Shown here one piece after another: positions 18,200-30,200 of a DNA stretch of 64,000 nucleotides. A program made the position numbers and the translations under genes. Each line of letters starts with the position of its first letter. The first letter of the stretch is position 1. The notes beneath the pieces were generated by a model, which did not search any database, was not told where the DNA came from, and saw only the letters and a program-made list of their open reading frames with translations. Source of the DNA: Candidatus Kuenenia stuttgartensis (GTDB lineage: Bacteria; Planctomycetota; JAKEIC01; DYIT01); assembly GCA_020723505.1 (NCBI GenBank), contig DYIT01000011.1:1-64000 (forward strand), given 5' to 3'.

Positions 18200-19480
18200 A
18201 TGGCCACTGCAACGGCCCGGTTCGCGGCTCTAATCGGCACGTCGGTCCGGCTCCTTCCATTCCTAATCCCGGCTTTCGCGGCCTCGGCATACCCGCAGGA
18301 CGGGAAGCCCGGGGATTTCGTGGTGAGGGTGTTCGGCAACGAGCGGACCGACGAAAAAGTCATCCTGGCCGCCGCCGGGCTCCTCGACGACCGCTCGATG
18401 TCGTCCGCAAATCCGGAGGAAATCGAGCAGCGCGTCAGGAACACGCGCCTGTTCTCGGACGTCGAAGTCGTCTTCAGGCCCGATGAAACGCCCCCGCTGA
18501 TGTTCATCCGAATCGTCGAGAGATGGACCCTCACGCCAATCCCTTCGATTTCCTCGTACGAGGGCGAGACCAAGGTCGGGTTCGACCTTGTGGAGTACAA
18601 CTTCCTGGGGCTTGGAAAGACGCTCCTTTTCGGAGGCAGGATTGCCACCAGGGGCTACAACCTGAGGATGCTCGCCAGGGACCCGGCCATTTTCTTCTCC
18701 CGCTGCTCGGCGTCGCTGTCGACATCCTACACGAAGTACAGCTTTCGCGAGTATGAAGGACGCGAGGTCATCCAGTCCTACAACGACGAGTTCTGGCAGG
18801 TGAACCTCGACCTGGGCGCAAGGCTCGGCAAATCCGCGACGCTCGGATGCAGCTTCACGGTGAGGCACGACCTGATTAACTGGAGCAGCACCCTGCGACC
18901 CGTATCCTCGGGCTGGGGCGACATGGCCTCGGCATGGCTCGCTTACGACAACACGAACTACCATTACTTCTTCTCCGAGGGCATAAGGGTCCGGATTGAG
19001 GGATCGTGGATAGACGAGATTTTCGGCGCGAATCTCAGGGCGCTGCTCGCGACGGCTTCCGGGCACTACACGCTGGCGCTTCCGAAAAAACATTGCCTGA
19101 CCGTATTCGCATACGGCGGCCTGAGCGACGGGGCGGACGCGAGGTTCCTGTTCAAAATCGGCGGCACCGAGGGAACGAGGGGTATTGCATCCCAGAGCAT
19201 CTGGGCCAGGCAATACGGCTGCGCGGGCATCCAGTACCAGATTCCGTTCTTCCAGCCGGTCATAGACCGCAAAATCTTCGGGACCTGCGCGCTGACCGGA
19301 TTCTGCGAGTACGGATCGGCCGTGCGCGACTGCGGAGTCCGCGAGGTGATGAGCGTCATAGGCGTTGGATTCAGGTTCTACCTGCACGGATTCACCATCC
19401 CCACGATAGCAATCGACATCCTCTATGATCCGGTCGGACACAGGGTAATGCCGGGAATCGGGGTGGGCACATCCTGGTGA
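18200..19480 (+). CDS. Omp85/BamA-superfamily outer membrane protein (single POTRA plus barrel)
   Basis: VRVFGNERTDEKVILAAAGL POTRA-like, EQRVRNTRLFSDVEV, barrel strands, TEGTRG motif near the C-terminal region. Confidence 0.75.
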   Translation: MATATARFAALIGTSVRLLPFLIPAFAASAYPQDGKPGDFVVRVFGNERTDEKVILAAAGLLDDRSMSSANPEEIEQRVRNTRLFSDVEVVFRPDETPPLMFIRIVERWTLTPIPSISSYEGETKVGFDLVEYNFLGLGKTLLFGGRIATRGYNLRMLARDPAIFFSRCSASLSTSYTKYSFREYEGREVIQSYNDEFWQVNLDLGARLGKSATLGCSFTVRHDLINWSSTLRPVSSGWGDMASAWLAYDNTNYHYFFSEGIRVRIEGSWIDEIFGANLRALLATASGHYTLALPKKHCLTVFAYGGLSDGADARFLFKIGGTEGTRGIASQSIWARQYGCAGIQYQIPFFQPVIDRKIFGTCALTGFCEYGSAVRDCGVREVMSVIGVGFRFYLHGFTIPTIAIDILYDPVGHRVMPGIGVGTSW

Positions 19481-19714
19481 ATTTCCGTCCCAGAGCGGAT
19501 GAATACTCCAGTCCGCATTCGCCCGTGCAAGTCCTTCCCGGACTCCACGACTCCTCGACGGTTGCCGGCATCGCCGACCTCGCGCCCGACTCTTCACCGC
19601 TGCCGACATCCGAACCCGTTTGCCACCGCCCCGCACCGCGGATATAATTCCGGGTTCCGCCGAATCCCACTCCTCTTGGAACCGCTCGGCGGACGGATGT
19701 TGGAGGGGCCCGGG

Positions 19715-19936
19715 ATGAGCGTGAAGTTCAAGGTCCAGTGCAAGGGATGCACGCAGTCCTTCATGGTCGACGTCGAGATTCCAGCCGAGACCAGAGGCAG
19801 GCTCAGGTTCGACTTAAAGAACCAGCTTGCAGCCTCATGCCCCACTTGCGGGCGCGACGTCATCCTCCCCGCCGGGACGTATGACGTCGCCGACGGGAAG
19901 GCCGAAATCGCAAAACGCGGAAAGGCCAGGCAGTGA
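19715..19936 (+). CDS. Small zinc-ribbon-like protein (73 aa)
   Basis: CKGC...CPTC pairs; GTGA overlap with the next gene. Confidence 0.6.
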   Translation: MSVKFKVQCKGCTQSFMVDVEIPAETRGRLRFDLKNQLAASCPTCGRDVILPAGTYDVADGKAEIAKRGKARQ

Positions 19937-20856
19937 CAATGGACTCCGCCGAAGCAGCGGGATTCATAGCCGAACGATACTCCGGATCCCTGGATACGCG
20001 GGCCCTGTGGCAATGGGCCGGAGGCAGGCCGGAAGACGTGGACTTCGACGAGCCTCCCGTCGGGCGATGGAAGAAGCTGTGGGCCCTTGCGGTCGAAAAC
20101 CGCGGCGCGACCCGCGTTTCCCTTCTGCGGGAGATGCTGTTCGACAGGCCGGGCGACGGCAGGCTCATGGGCTTCCTGGCGGCCGCCAGGGACGAGAAAG
20201 GCTCGGCATGGGTTGAGGCATCAAGGATTCTCGTGCTCCAGGTCGAATCCGCCGCCCCCGCCTTCGACCCGGACCGGCTATGGGCGGCGCTCCAGTCCTT
20301 CCCGGCCCTGCCATCCCTCGTTGAAAGGCCGGGCGATACCGCCTTCGCCCTCCTCGCTACTGCCGCGGATTCGAGGCTGACCGCGGGCGAGCGCGCCATG
20401 CTCGAGCCCAGGCTCGCGGCCGCGGGCGGCAGACCGGCACCGGGGCCGGAGCCTGCCAGGCTAGAGATGGAGGCGCTCCTCGGCAGGATGTCCGCGGCGG
20501 CCGCGGGCGGCGGGCGGGAGGAATCCGGCGATGCGGTAAAGGCCGCCATGAACCGCGTTCTCGGGCTCAAGGACGCCGCAGGATTCGCCGGGAGCGCTGC
20601 CGGCGCGCCGGGCGGCGCGGATTTGCGCGCCCGGCTCAGGGGCCTTGCAGCGGAGCTCGAGGGGCTGAGGAAGCTTGCCCAAGCGGGCGCGAATGCCGCT
20701 CTCCATGCGCAGATCGACGCGCTCTTCCGGCTGCAGGGCTCGATGTACGCCTTGGCGGACGGCGATCCGGCCCCGCCCTTCTCCTACCTTTGCGACGCGA
20801 TGATTCAGGCCATCTGGGCCACCAGGCCCCGGGCGGATTCCATGGTCGTTTCGTGA
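19933..20856 (+). CDS. Hypothetical helical protein in the T6SS effector module
   Basis: Open frame coupled to the upstream gene, co-directional with the T6SS locus; no family recognised. Confidence 0.65.
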   Translation: MTMDSAEAAGFIAERYSGSLDTRALWQWAGGRPEDVDFDEPPVGRWKKLWALAVENRGATRVSLLREMLFDRPGDGRLMGFLAAARDEKGSAWVEASRILVLQVESAAPAFDPDRLWAALQSFPALPSLVERPGDTAFALLATAADSRLTAGERAMLEPRLAAAGGRPAPGPEPARLEMEALLGRMSAAAAGGGREESGDAVKAAMNRVLGLKDAAGFAGSAAGAPGGADLRARLRGLAAELEGLRKLAQAGANAALHAQIDALFRLQGSMYALADGDPAPPFSYLCDAMIQAIWATRPRADSMVVS

Positions 20857-20881
20857 AGAAGCAGTTGTTGGAGTCGAATGG

Positions 20882-21256
20882 ATGCTTCAGATACGCGGCG
20901 AGCAGATGAAGGCGTTCCAGGGGGACTCCGAGATCAGGAAGATCGACGAGATGTGCAAAATGCTCCCGGAGATGTACCCCGGCCTTTGCCTTGCGCTGGG
21001 CGGGGAAGGGGTGCGCCGCTGGGCGGTCAAGGGCCTTGAAAAGGCCCATTCCTACGGAATCGGCAAGTTCGGCAACTGCATGAGGTACATCCACCTCATG
21101 TTCATCCTGGTCAACGAGGATTTCGACACCGACCCGAAAACGTCATGGGCAGGCGCGATTCTCGGCTGGAAGAACGCGGACGAGGGCCTGAAAATCGCGG
21201 CCCTCGAGAAGCGGGCCCGCATGGAACAGGAGCGGGGATCAGGCAAGTCCCAATAA
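20882..21256 (+). CDS. Small protein resembling a family seen in T6SS effector/PAAR neighbourhoods
   Basis: MLQIRGEQMKAFQ...GVRRWAVKGLEKAHSYGI...RYIHLMFILVNEDFDTDP pattern recalled from T6SS clusters; immediately upstream of the giant gene. Confidence 0.6.
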   Translation: MLQIRGEQMKAFQGDSEIRKIDEMCKMLPEMYPGLCLALGGEGVRRWAVKGLEKAHSYGIGKFGNCMRYIHLMFILVNEDFDTDPKTSWAGAILGWKNADEGLKIAALEKRARMEQERGSGKSQ

Positions 21257-21274
21257 CAAGTCTGGAGCGGGCAT

Positions 21275-24200
21275 ATGGCCATAGAAGCCAAACTCCTCGA
21301 CACCGGCACGCTGTACCAGGGGCAGAAGATCCGGATACAGGTCGTCAATCCCAGCCCCGACGGCGCCAAGCACGACCTTGCCGTCTCCTGCCCCCTGTTC
21401 GAGAAGGCAATCGCCGACAAGATGAAGTCGGACCTCGTCGTGACCGCAGTGCTCGCCAAGACCGGGCACGATGCGGTCACTGTCAGGTACAAGAGCACTG
21501 AAACCGTCGAGTTCTCCATCGACGTCGTCGGGGCGATCACTGCCGAGATTAAGACGCAGGGGCCGTTCGTGACGGGCCAGACCGTGGAAATCAGCGTGAT
21601 CAACCATGCGCCGGACGGGAATAAATACCCCCTCGAAGCCTCGTGCCCGCTGTTCAAGCAGACCGCTTCCGGATCGATGAAGTCCGACCTCGTCCTCAAG
21701 GCGGTCATTGCCCGCGCGGGATCCGGGAAGGTCACGGTCAAGTACAGGGGCGCCGCGGCCGCGGAACTGGACGTCGAGGCGAAGGAACTGACGGTTTCAA
21801 TCGTGAAGGTGGAGGAGAAGGAGGACACGGGAATCCTCAAGCCCCGCACGAACACTTTCGGGGCGGGCAAGGCGGTGGTCCATCTCAAGCTCAGCGAGTC
21901 AAAGCACGAACTTGATGTCGAAGCCACCCTCAAGGGCAGCGCGCTCGGGAAGAAGACCCACACGTTGAAATTCGGCAAGGACGTCTCCGAGGCGACGCAG
22001 GAGGTCACCCTTTCGGACACGGGCGGCAAGGAGGGGGACATCACGGTGGAAGGGAGCAAGAACTGCTCCGCGGCTGCCGGCGACGCCGAACGCACGTTCG
22101 TATTGTTCGTGGACGTGATGCCGAAACTCGGCTTCGCCAAGGACTGGCGCTCGCCCCAGAAGGACATCTGCTCGGGCGACAAGATGAGCCTGAACTTCGT
22201 TCTGGACAGACCCGCGTCCTCCGACGCCGAATTCGCCGTGCTCGACATTTCAGGCAAGGCGAGCCTGCCGGTCAAATTCGCGTCCGGGGCCAAAGACGCC
22301 GTCGTCGAATACACGTTCGGCGACGATTTCGAATATCCCCTGAACGCCAAGTTCAAGCTCGACAAGTTCAAGTACTGCAAGGCCGGCGACACTACGAGCC
22401 AGTCCCTGAAAATCCACCAGGAGAACAAGGTCTCCGTCTTCGCCCCGAAGGAGAAGGGCCCGTTCTTCCCAGGCGAGAAGCTGAACGTGCGCGTGAAGCT
22501 CAAGTACAAGCACAATTTCGAAGACAAGTCCAGCGTGACGGCCGGGAAGCTCAAGTGCCCCGGGCTGTTCGCCGACTTCCCGCTGGATTTCTCGAAAACC
22601 GATCCCCAGGAGAAGACGTTCGCGGTAGAGATTAAGAAGGATATAGAACGGCATCCTGAGACGAAGATCGAGTTCGAGCCCGCCGACTTCTTCCGGAAGG
22701 ACGATAGCAACTTCGAGTTCACGGTCGCCGTGGAGAAGGCCTTGTCGATTAACTTCGCCGAGGGCGACGCGTGGATTTCCCCCTCGCATCCCGAGTACTG
22801 CGCCGGGGACAAGGTGACTCTGAAGGCCGTGCTCAGCATCAAGAATCCCGCGACCGAGGACAAGAAGTACGGCGAGATCACGATAGGCGGCAAGAAGACG
22901 GCCGACGTCACGATACCCAAGGGGCAGGACGAGGGGACCGTCGAGGTGGAGCTCAAGGAAGCGAACGCAAAGACCGAAATCAAGCTGGACGGATTCGGAT
23001 GCAAGGCCGGCAACAACGCATCAAAGCAGGTCAAGGTCCTCGCTGCCAACAAGGCCTCGCTCTTAGGCCCGGAGAAGAAGGGGCCCTTCTTCAAGGGCGA
23101 CGAGGTTGAATTCAAGATTCAGCTCGAACATCAACCCGACTTCAAGGACGACGCCGAGGAAAAGACGGCTGGAAACATCAAGGCCCAGGACGCGCTCTTC
23201 GAGGGCGAGAGGGCCGTCAAGTTCAAGAAGGCCGATGCCAAGGAGAAGAAGGTCGTCCTCAAGCTGAAGGACAATCCCGCGAAGGACGGCGAATTCGAGG
23301 TGGAATTCGAGGCCGCCGCCCCGTTCAGGACCGATTCCTCCAAGAAGAAGGTGAAGGTCAAGTGCAAGAAGGGCCTGACCGTCTCGTTCTCGGGCAAGCC
23401 GGATCCATCGGGGCCGTTCTTCCGGGACGACGAGGCGGAGGTGAAACTCTCGTTCTCCGACCCCGTTCCCGGCGATTCCCAGGGCCCTGAGGTCGAAGCG
23501 GGCAAAATCGTCAGCACGGCCCTGGACGTCGAACTCTACGACGAAGTGAACACGATTATCAAAGTCAAACCCGGGGAGAAGTCGGTCACTGCGAAGATAA
23601 AATTCAAGAAGATCTCCGTAACGGAAAAGAAGAAGGTCAAGCTCGCCTTCCAGAAGACCGACAAGCCGGCCGGCGCCTTCTTCTCGCCCAAGGACGGCGA
23701 TTTCCTCGAGATTGAGGCCCTGCCTCCCAGGGCCGTTTCGTTCGTCGCCCCGAAGGCATGGGACAAGAACAAGAACAAGGACAAGGCCGGGGGATACATT
23801 TTCCACGTGGACGACAAGCCGACCGTGACGGTCAAGCTCGACCGCAAGATAGGGAAGACCGGGGCCGGCGGCAAAATCATGCTCAAGCCGAAGTCCGGCT
23901 CCGAGGTGGAGGCGGGGGCGTTCGAGTTGGCGGATGCCGACAAGGTCGACGTCAAGCTCGGGTTCGCATGCTCCTGCGACGAGGGCGAGCTCAGGTTCGC
24001 AAAGCTATCCGACGACCTCACAGACACGCCGAAGGGCGGCAAGGCCGCGTCGCTGCCGATAAAGATCCTGGACAGGTGCATAATAAGCTTCCCCAAGGAG
24101 CACACCCTCACGCCTGCGGGCCCCTACCGCGAGGGGCAGAAGGTGAAGCTCAAGCTCGAGCTCGTCGGTTCCAGGCCCGCGGTCTTCACGGGCGAAAAGG

Positions 24201-27200
24201 TCGAGGCGCGGGTCAAATGCCCGGCTTTCAAGCTCGACGACCCCAAGAAGGACACCCTCGAATTCGAGGTCAAGGCCGAGGACTGGCCGGAAACCCCGGA
24301 CAAGCCTGCCGGCGTCGTCGAGAAGGAAGTGGTGCTCAAGAAGGCTGGCCAGAAGAAGATTAAACTGTCGCTCGTCCCGCTCGACTCGGACCTCTGGAAG
24401 AATAGGAACGACAAGTCGTTCTTCGAGGCGGAAATCGAGGTCCTGGAGACCAACACCGCGGGTTTCGCGGAGTTCCTGTTCTCCGGAGGGAAGAAGCTCA
24501 AGCCGCACCAGGACGACTACATGCACGGCGAGACTTTCAGCGTCAAGATCGACCTCAAGGAGAAGTCGACCGACGGCGACGCCGAGCTTGTGAAGATTGT
24601 CACCAAGCCCGCCGGGCGCCTGGAACCGGAAGAGGCGAAGATCAAAATCGCGAAGGGCGTCATCGGCATGGAGCAGGCCTTCAAGATTAAATACGAGAAC
24701 GACGAGGCGGGCGAGAAGAAGCCGGAGGACGTGGAGATTTCGCTGGAGGCCATCGACGGCAGCGGCGTGACGCTCGGGAAGGAGAAGACCCTCAAGGCGA
24801 AGATCTTCCCCGCGCCGGTGATCTCATTCGCCTCGCCCGCCATAAAGGCCGCCAAGAAGAAGGGGGCCTCCTCATCCTCCGGGACCGAAGAGTCGCTGGA
24901 TCTGCTCGGCAAGGGGACCGTGGTCCTCAAGCTTTCCAAGGCGAACAGGCAGAGGGACGTGATTGCCGGGCTCGTGTCCGGGCTGTTCGCGAATGTGAAG
25001 GGCACGGACGGCAAGGCTAAGCGGAAGATTTACGTCGCGCGGTTCAAGAAGGACAAGGCCGATGTCTCCATAAAGGTGCTCGTCGACGACTGCCCGGCCA
25101 AGGTCGACGACAGGTTCCTCGAGATTCTTCCTCCCAGGGAGAAGATCGCCTGCGCGAAGACCAAGGACGACAAGCACAAGCTCAAGGTGAAGGTCAAGGG
25201 AACGGCGCTGGTCCTGGACGACGCGTGGATTGAGCCGAAAGCCGCGGTCTACGGCTGGAAGGACAAGGTAATAGTCAAGGTCAAGCGAATCGGCGAGAAC
25301 GCCGAAGCCGGGGAGTTCGGGAAGATAACGTGCCCCGCGTTCGGAAAAACCGGGACCCCGGCCAGGGAGCGCGAGTTCAAGGTCGAGTTCGAGAAGGACG
25401 CCGAATATTCGAAGCCCCTGGTACCCCTCGACAACGATCCGGACTATGACAAGCCGCCGTCGGCCGAGGGCGTCAAGGACACGAAGCCCGGGATACTCCT
25501 GAACTGGTTCGACGGCAAGCCCGTGAAGGCGACCGTGAAGTCGACCAGCTCGGAATACAAGGCCAAGGGGAAGACCTCGTTCCGCGAGATCACGGTGAAG
25601 AAGCGCCTGATCTACATCTCGCCGAACAAGGTGGCGGAGAGGAACGAGGTCCTCATCAACGAGACCTACGAGCTGCTTTTGAAGCTGACCGTCCCTCTGC
25701 CCAAGCCCGAGAGCGACGGCAAGGGACTGGCGCTGCGAATCCGCAGTGCAGCGCTCAAGCCGAAATCCAAGAGAATCCTCGAGATTGGCCCGGAGAAGGA
25801 TTCCATGTTCATCCCCGTCACGTTCGACCGGGGCGTGTTCGACGCGGATTTGAACCTCGAAATAGAGCGCCTCCCGAGAAACCCGTATTGCTGCGTGGCG
25901 CTGCCGGCGTCGGGCGACAAGGGTCTCTCCTCCACGATGCGCATCAACGTCCGCAAGCCGCTCGTCGGGTTCAGGGAGCGGCCGGTCAAGGGCAAGCCCG
26001 ACTACAGGTTCGACCCGGACGCCTCGGTTCAGGTGCTGGCGAAGAACATGCCCGTGTTCGCCAGGGGGGACAAGGCCGTGTTCCTCCTCGAGATGAACGA
26101 GGCGCCACACGAGGAGGTCGAGGTCGAGCTCGCGTCGCCCATGTTCGGGATCATCAAGAAGGACGACAAGAGCACCGAGGAGAGGAAGTTCAAGGCCAAA
26201 TTCGCGAAGAAATCGAAGACTGCCGAAGCCGAAGTCACGTTCCACGAGCTGGTCGACGCGAGCTTCCTCATGACCATTCGGAACGGGGACGACTGCGAGA
26301 CCAATCCCGCGTCCGACTGGCAGTGGGTCAACGTCCTGGACGTGCCGTTCCTGTCCTTCCCGGACGGAGGCGATGAGGGTTCCTTCGTTGAGCCCGACAT
26401 GAAGGAGTTCGCGGCCGGGGACGAGGCGGTGATCACCGTCCAGATATCGAAGCCCGCCAAGAAGGGGGTCGAGTACGGGACGCTCAAGAGCGACGCGTTC
26501 GACGAACAAAAAATCGCCTTCGAGAACGACGGGGACGAGTCCGTGGAATTCAAGGTCAAGTTCAAGGCCGCCCCGAAGAAAAGCCCGGTGATATCGATAG
26601 TCGGCAAGGACGACACCGTGTGCATGGCGGGGTCCCGGTCGAAGCAGTCGCTGACCATACACGAGAAGCGGGTCGTCTCGCTGCCCGCCGAAGCGCTCTC
26701 GAAGACCTGCTCCTACGTCAAGGGCGACGCGGAGAGCCTCAAGATTCAGGTCGCGCCCCCGGCCGTGAAAGCGGACGCCTGCACGGTGGAGGTCTCCGGA
26801 CCCGTGAAGAAAGTCGAGGTGAAGTTCCCTCCGGGCGCCGAGACCGTGGACGTCCCTATTGAATTCACTACCGAAAGCGATTCCGAGCAGAAAATCGAGA
26901 TCAAGAGCCCCAAAAACTGCGAACTGGATTCGAAAGCCTCCTCCCGCGCGGTCATGGTCTACACTCCCAAGGTCGGATTCGACAAGAAGCCGGTCAAGGA
27001 CACGGACAAGGTCCTGCCCGGCGAATTCGTCACCTTCGAACTCGTGCTCGACAAGCCCGCGCCGTGGAAGGGCAGCGCCGCGGTCCTCAAGTGCCCCGAC
27101 GCATTCAGGAAGCACCTGAAGAAGGTCAAGGACGAGCAGGGCGTCGAAAAAACCGAAGAGGGCGACGATCACCCGGTCTTCTTCGCGCAGGGCGAGACGA

Positions 27201-30200
27201 AGTCCGCTGCGGGCGTCAGGCTTTTGTACAAGAACGAACTGGAGAACAAGACGAAGACGGTCGAGATTAAGCCCGTGCGCAACTGCGCCGCCGGGTCGCC
27301 CGCGTCCTGCGACCTCAAGATTAACAAGGTCCCGAAAATCGGGTTCGCCGACCCATGGATCTCCCCGGCCGAGTCGACCGAGTTCTCGGTGGACGACAAG
27401 ACGAAGAACAGCGCGTTGATTAGCGTAAAGACCGACCAGCCCCCGGCCAAGGACATCCGCGTGAGGATTCTGAGCCCGGCTTTCGGAGGGTCTGCCTACA
27501 CGCTGGAAATCCCGGCTGGAACCAGGAAACCCGTGAGCCGCAAGGTGTTCTTCGTGAAGGGCAAAGCCGACGACGCGAAAAAGGCCATCGAGCAGCGGGT
27601 TATTCTCGTCGGCATGGACGGATGGCATTCCGATCCGGAAAACCGCGAGAAGAAGGTCAAGGTAAAGCCCGCCGAGGAACCGAAAACAACCGAGCAGTGT
27701 CCGCTCAAGGACAAAGACGGCGACGAGGACGAGAAGGAGCCGGAACCCGACTGGGACAGCCTCCTCGAATCCCCCTGCAACCTCCACAGGATGTTCATCA
27801 CGGTCAAGCACGGGGACAAGGCCCGCGAGCGCGGCCCGGGCGGCAAAGGGACGTTCGAGGTCGTGACGGACAAGAGCCTTGCCAAGGTGCCCGAGCAGGC
27901 GCTGGTGAATCCTCCCGGCGGATACATCCCGGTGCTCCAGGTCATAGCCGGCCGCGAAACCCCGGACCCGCACGTGCCCAAACCCGCGGAATCGCCGCAT
28001 TCCACCGAAATCGAGATTACACTGGACAAGGACGATCACTGGTGCAGGCAGATCTACCAGGACGGATCCGGCGCGTTCCTGCGGCATCCCATCGTCAAGG
28101 TCTACGACAAAATCAAGGGCAAGGCGGGATGGGTCGACCGCTTCTCGCAGTTCGCGGAGAAGGTGCAGGAATACGTCATCAAGCCCGCCGTCGCGCTGTC
28201 CGAGCTCAGGCTGCCTCCACAGCTCGAGAAGAAGATTAAGGAACTCCAGGACAACGTCACCGACAAGATAAAGAACCTGTACGAGACCAACATCGGCTTC
28301 AATCCCAAGAAAATCCACGAAGCCATGCTCAAGGCCGTCGGGGACCGGCTCGGCCTCGAGCCCGACGTCGAGGAAGAGGAGAAGGAGGAGCCCAAGACGC
28401 CCGAACGGCCCTACAGGAACTGGAAGCAGCGCCACGAGTGGACGCCGATACTCCCAAGCCCCGGCAACCTCGGCGGCAAGGCGGCGGAGCTCAGCAAGAA
28501 GAGCAAGCCGCTGTTCTCGTTCAAGGCGTACCAGGCGTCGCAGAGCTGGCACGAGACGCTCTTCAGGGGCGCGAGCAACCCGATTTCGCTGCCGCTGGAC
28601 TTCGGCAAGTTCGGGATGCACGGGAAGGAGGAAGAGGACGATTTCGACATGGAAAAGGCCCTCTTCCAGGTCGATTACGACCTCGTCAAGGACCGCGGCG
28701 TCATCTACAAGCCCAAGACCGAAGCGAAGAAGGAGGACGGGGAAGAAGGGGAGGAAGACGAGGGCGAAGAGAAGGAGGAGAAGAAGACCGGCTTCGGATT
28801 CGTGTCGGACATCATGTCCATGCTGGCGTTCCCGTTCATGAAGCCCAAGCAGTACCTCGTGAGCGTGGAGTCCTGCGGGGTCCCCTCGCCCGGCGGCGTA
28901 CCCGACCCCGAATCCCCCGCGGAGACATCCGGCCCCTGCGACAGGCTGCAGGCCATCGTCGAGGTCTACCCCTCCGACGAGTTCTGCCTGCACTACGACT
29001 TCAAGCTGCCGGACAACTCTTTCAAGGTCGGCGCCAAGGGCAGCACGTTCGACCCGAACGGCAACAAGGTAATAGATCAATTCTCCAACAAGGATGACAG
29101 GGGCGAGGATTCGAAGTCGCTCAAGGAATACGACGACTACGAGGATGACCTGGACCAGAAACTGGAAGCGCCCGATTCCAGCTACGACGAGCCCGAGGAG
29201 GAGAAGAAGGAGGACGAATCCGGCCCGGAATTCCTGTCCAACTCGACGTACTTCGAAATCGTCGCTCCCACCAGGAAGAAGAAGGAGCAGGGGTCGCCGA
29301 GGGACCCCTCGCTTGTGTTCCACAAGTTCGGCGAAGAGGACGAGGACGAGGAGGAGAAATCGGGCGTCCTGGCGTCGGTTTTCAAGTATTTCCAGGACCA
29401 CACGAAAATCGAGAACAAAGGCGACGAAATCGGCGGCGTACTGGACCTCGACAAGCTCTCCGGCGGCAAGATCTCCGAGTTCCAGGATTTCCTGGACAAG
29501 GAGGTCTTCGATCTGAACTTCCTCAGCGACTACAACATCTCGCTCACCCGCAACGGCAAGACGGGTTCCTTCTACTACAAAATCACCCAGGCCATCGGGG
29601 CGACGCTCAAGACATGGAAGCTGATAACCGCGGTCTTCAACGGCTTCGGCGAGAACTGCAACTCGGGCATGGGATACGGCATCGAGTTCGGGCTCAAGTT
29701 CCTCGAGGGCGGGGCCACCGTGTACTGGGGCTGGAAGGAGTACGAGGACCATCGCGCCTTCAAGTGGTATTCCGTCCAGGCGAACCTCACGCTCATCGAG
29801 GTCTATTTCACGGCCTACGCGGGCTACATCGCCTCGGCCGTCCTCGTCAAGTTCAAGGCCATCGTCTACGCCAAGGCGAGCATCTCCGCCGGGATCGAGG
29901 GGGGGTTCGAGCACGTCGAGCCGGGCCTCAAGCTCCCGAGCTTCCTCGACCTCTGGTCCACGGTCGACGCGAAGGTGGAAGTCGGCGTCAACATCGTGCT
30001 TGTCCACGAAGACGTCTTCCAGATAAACGCAGCCATCAAGACGGGATACCGCGTCAAGTTCCGCGTCTCCCCTCCGATACCGAAGGGGTTCTGCGTTGAA
30101 TACGAGATGTACTGGATGGGCATAACCGCGGAAGCGTCGTTCAAGATTATCGGGTTCAAGGAGAAGAAGAAGGAAATCGTAATCATCGAGGGGACGCCGG

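Noticed and set aside
18263-19636. 457-aa minus-strand ORF antisense to the Omp85-like gene
   Set aside because: Arg/Glu/Val-rich shadow translation; plus strand has signal peptide, POTRA and barrel features.
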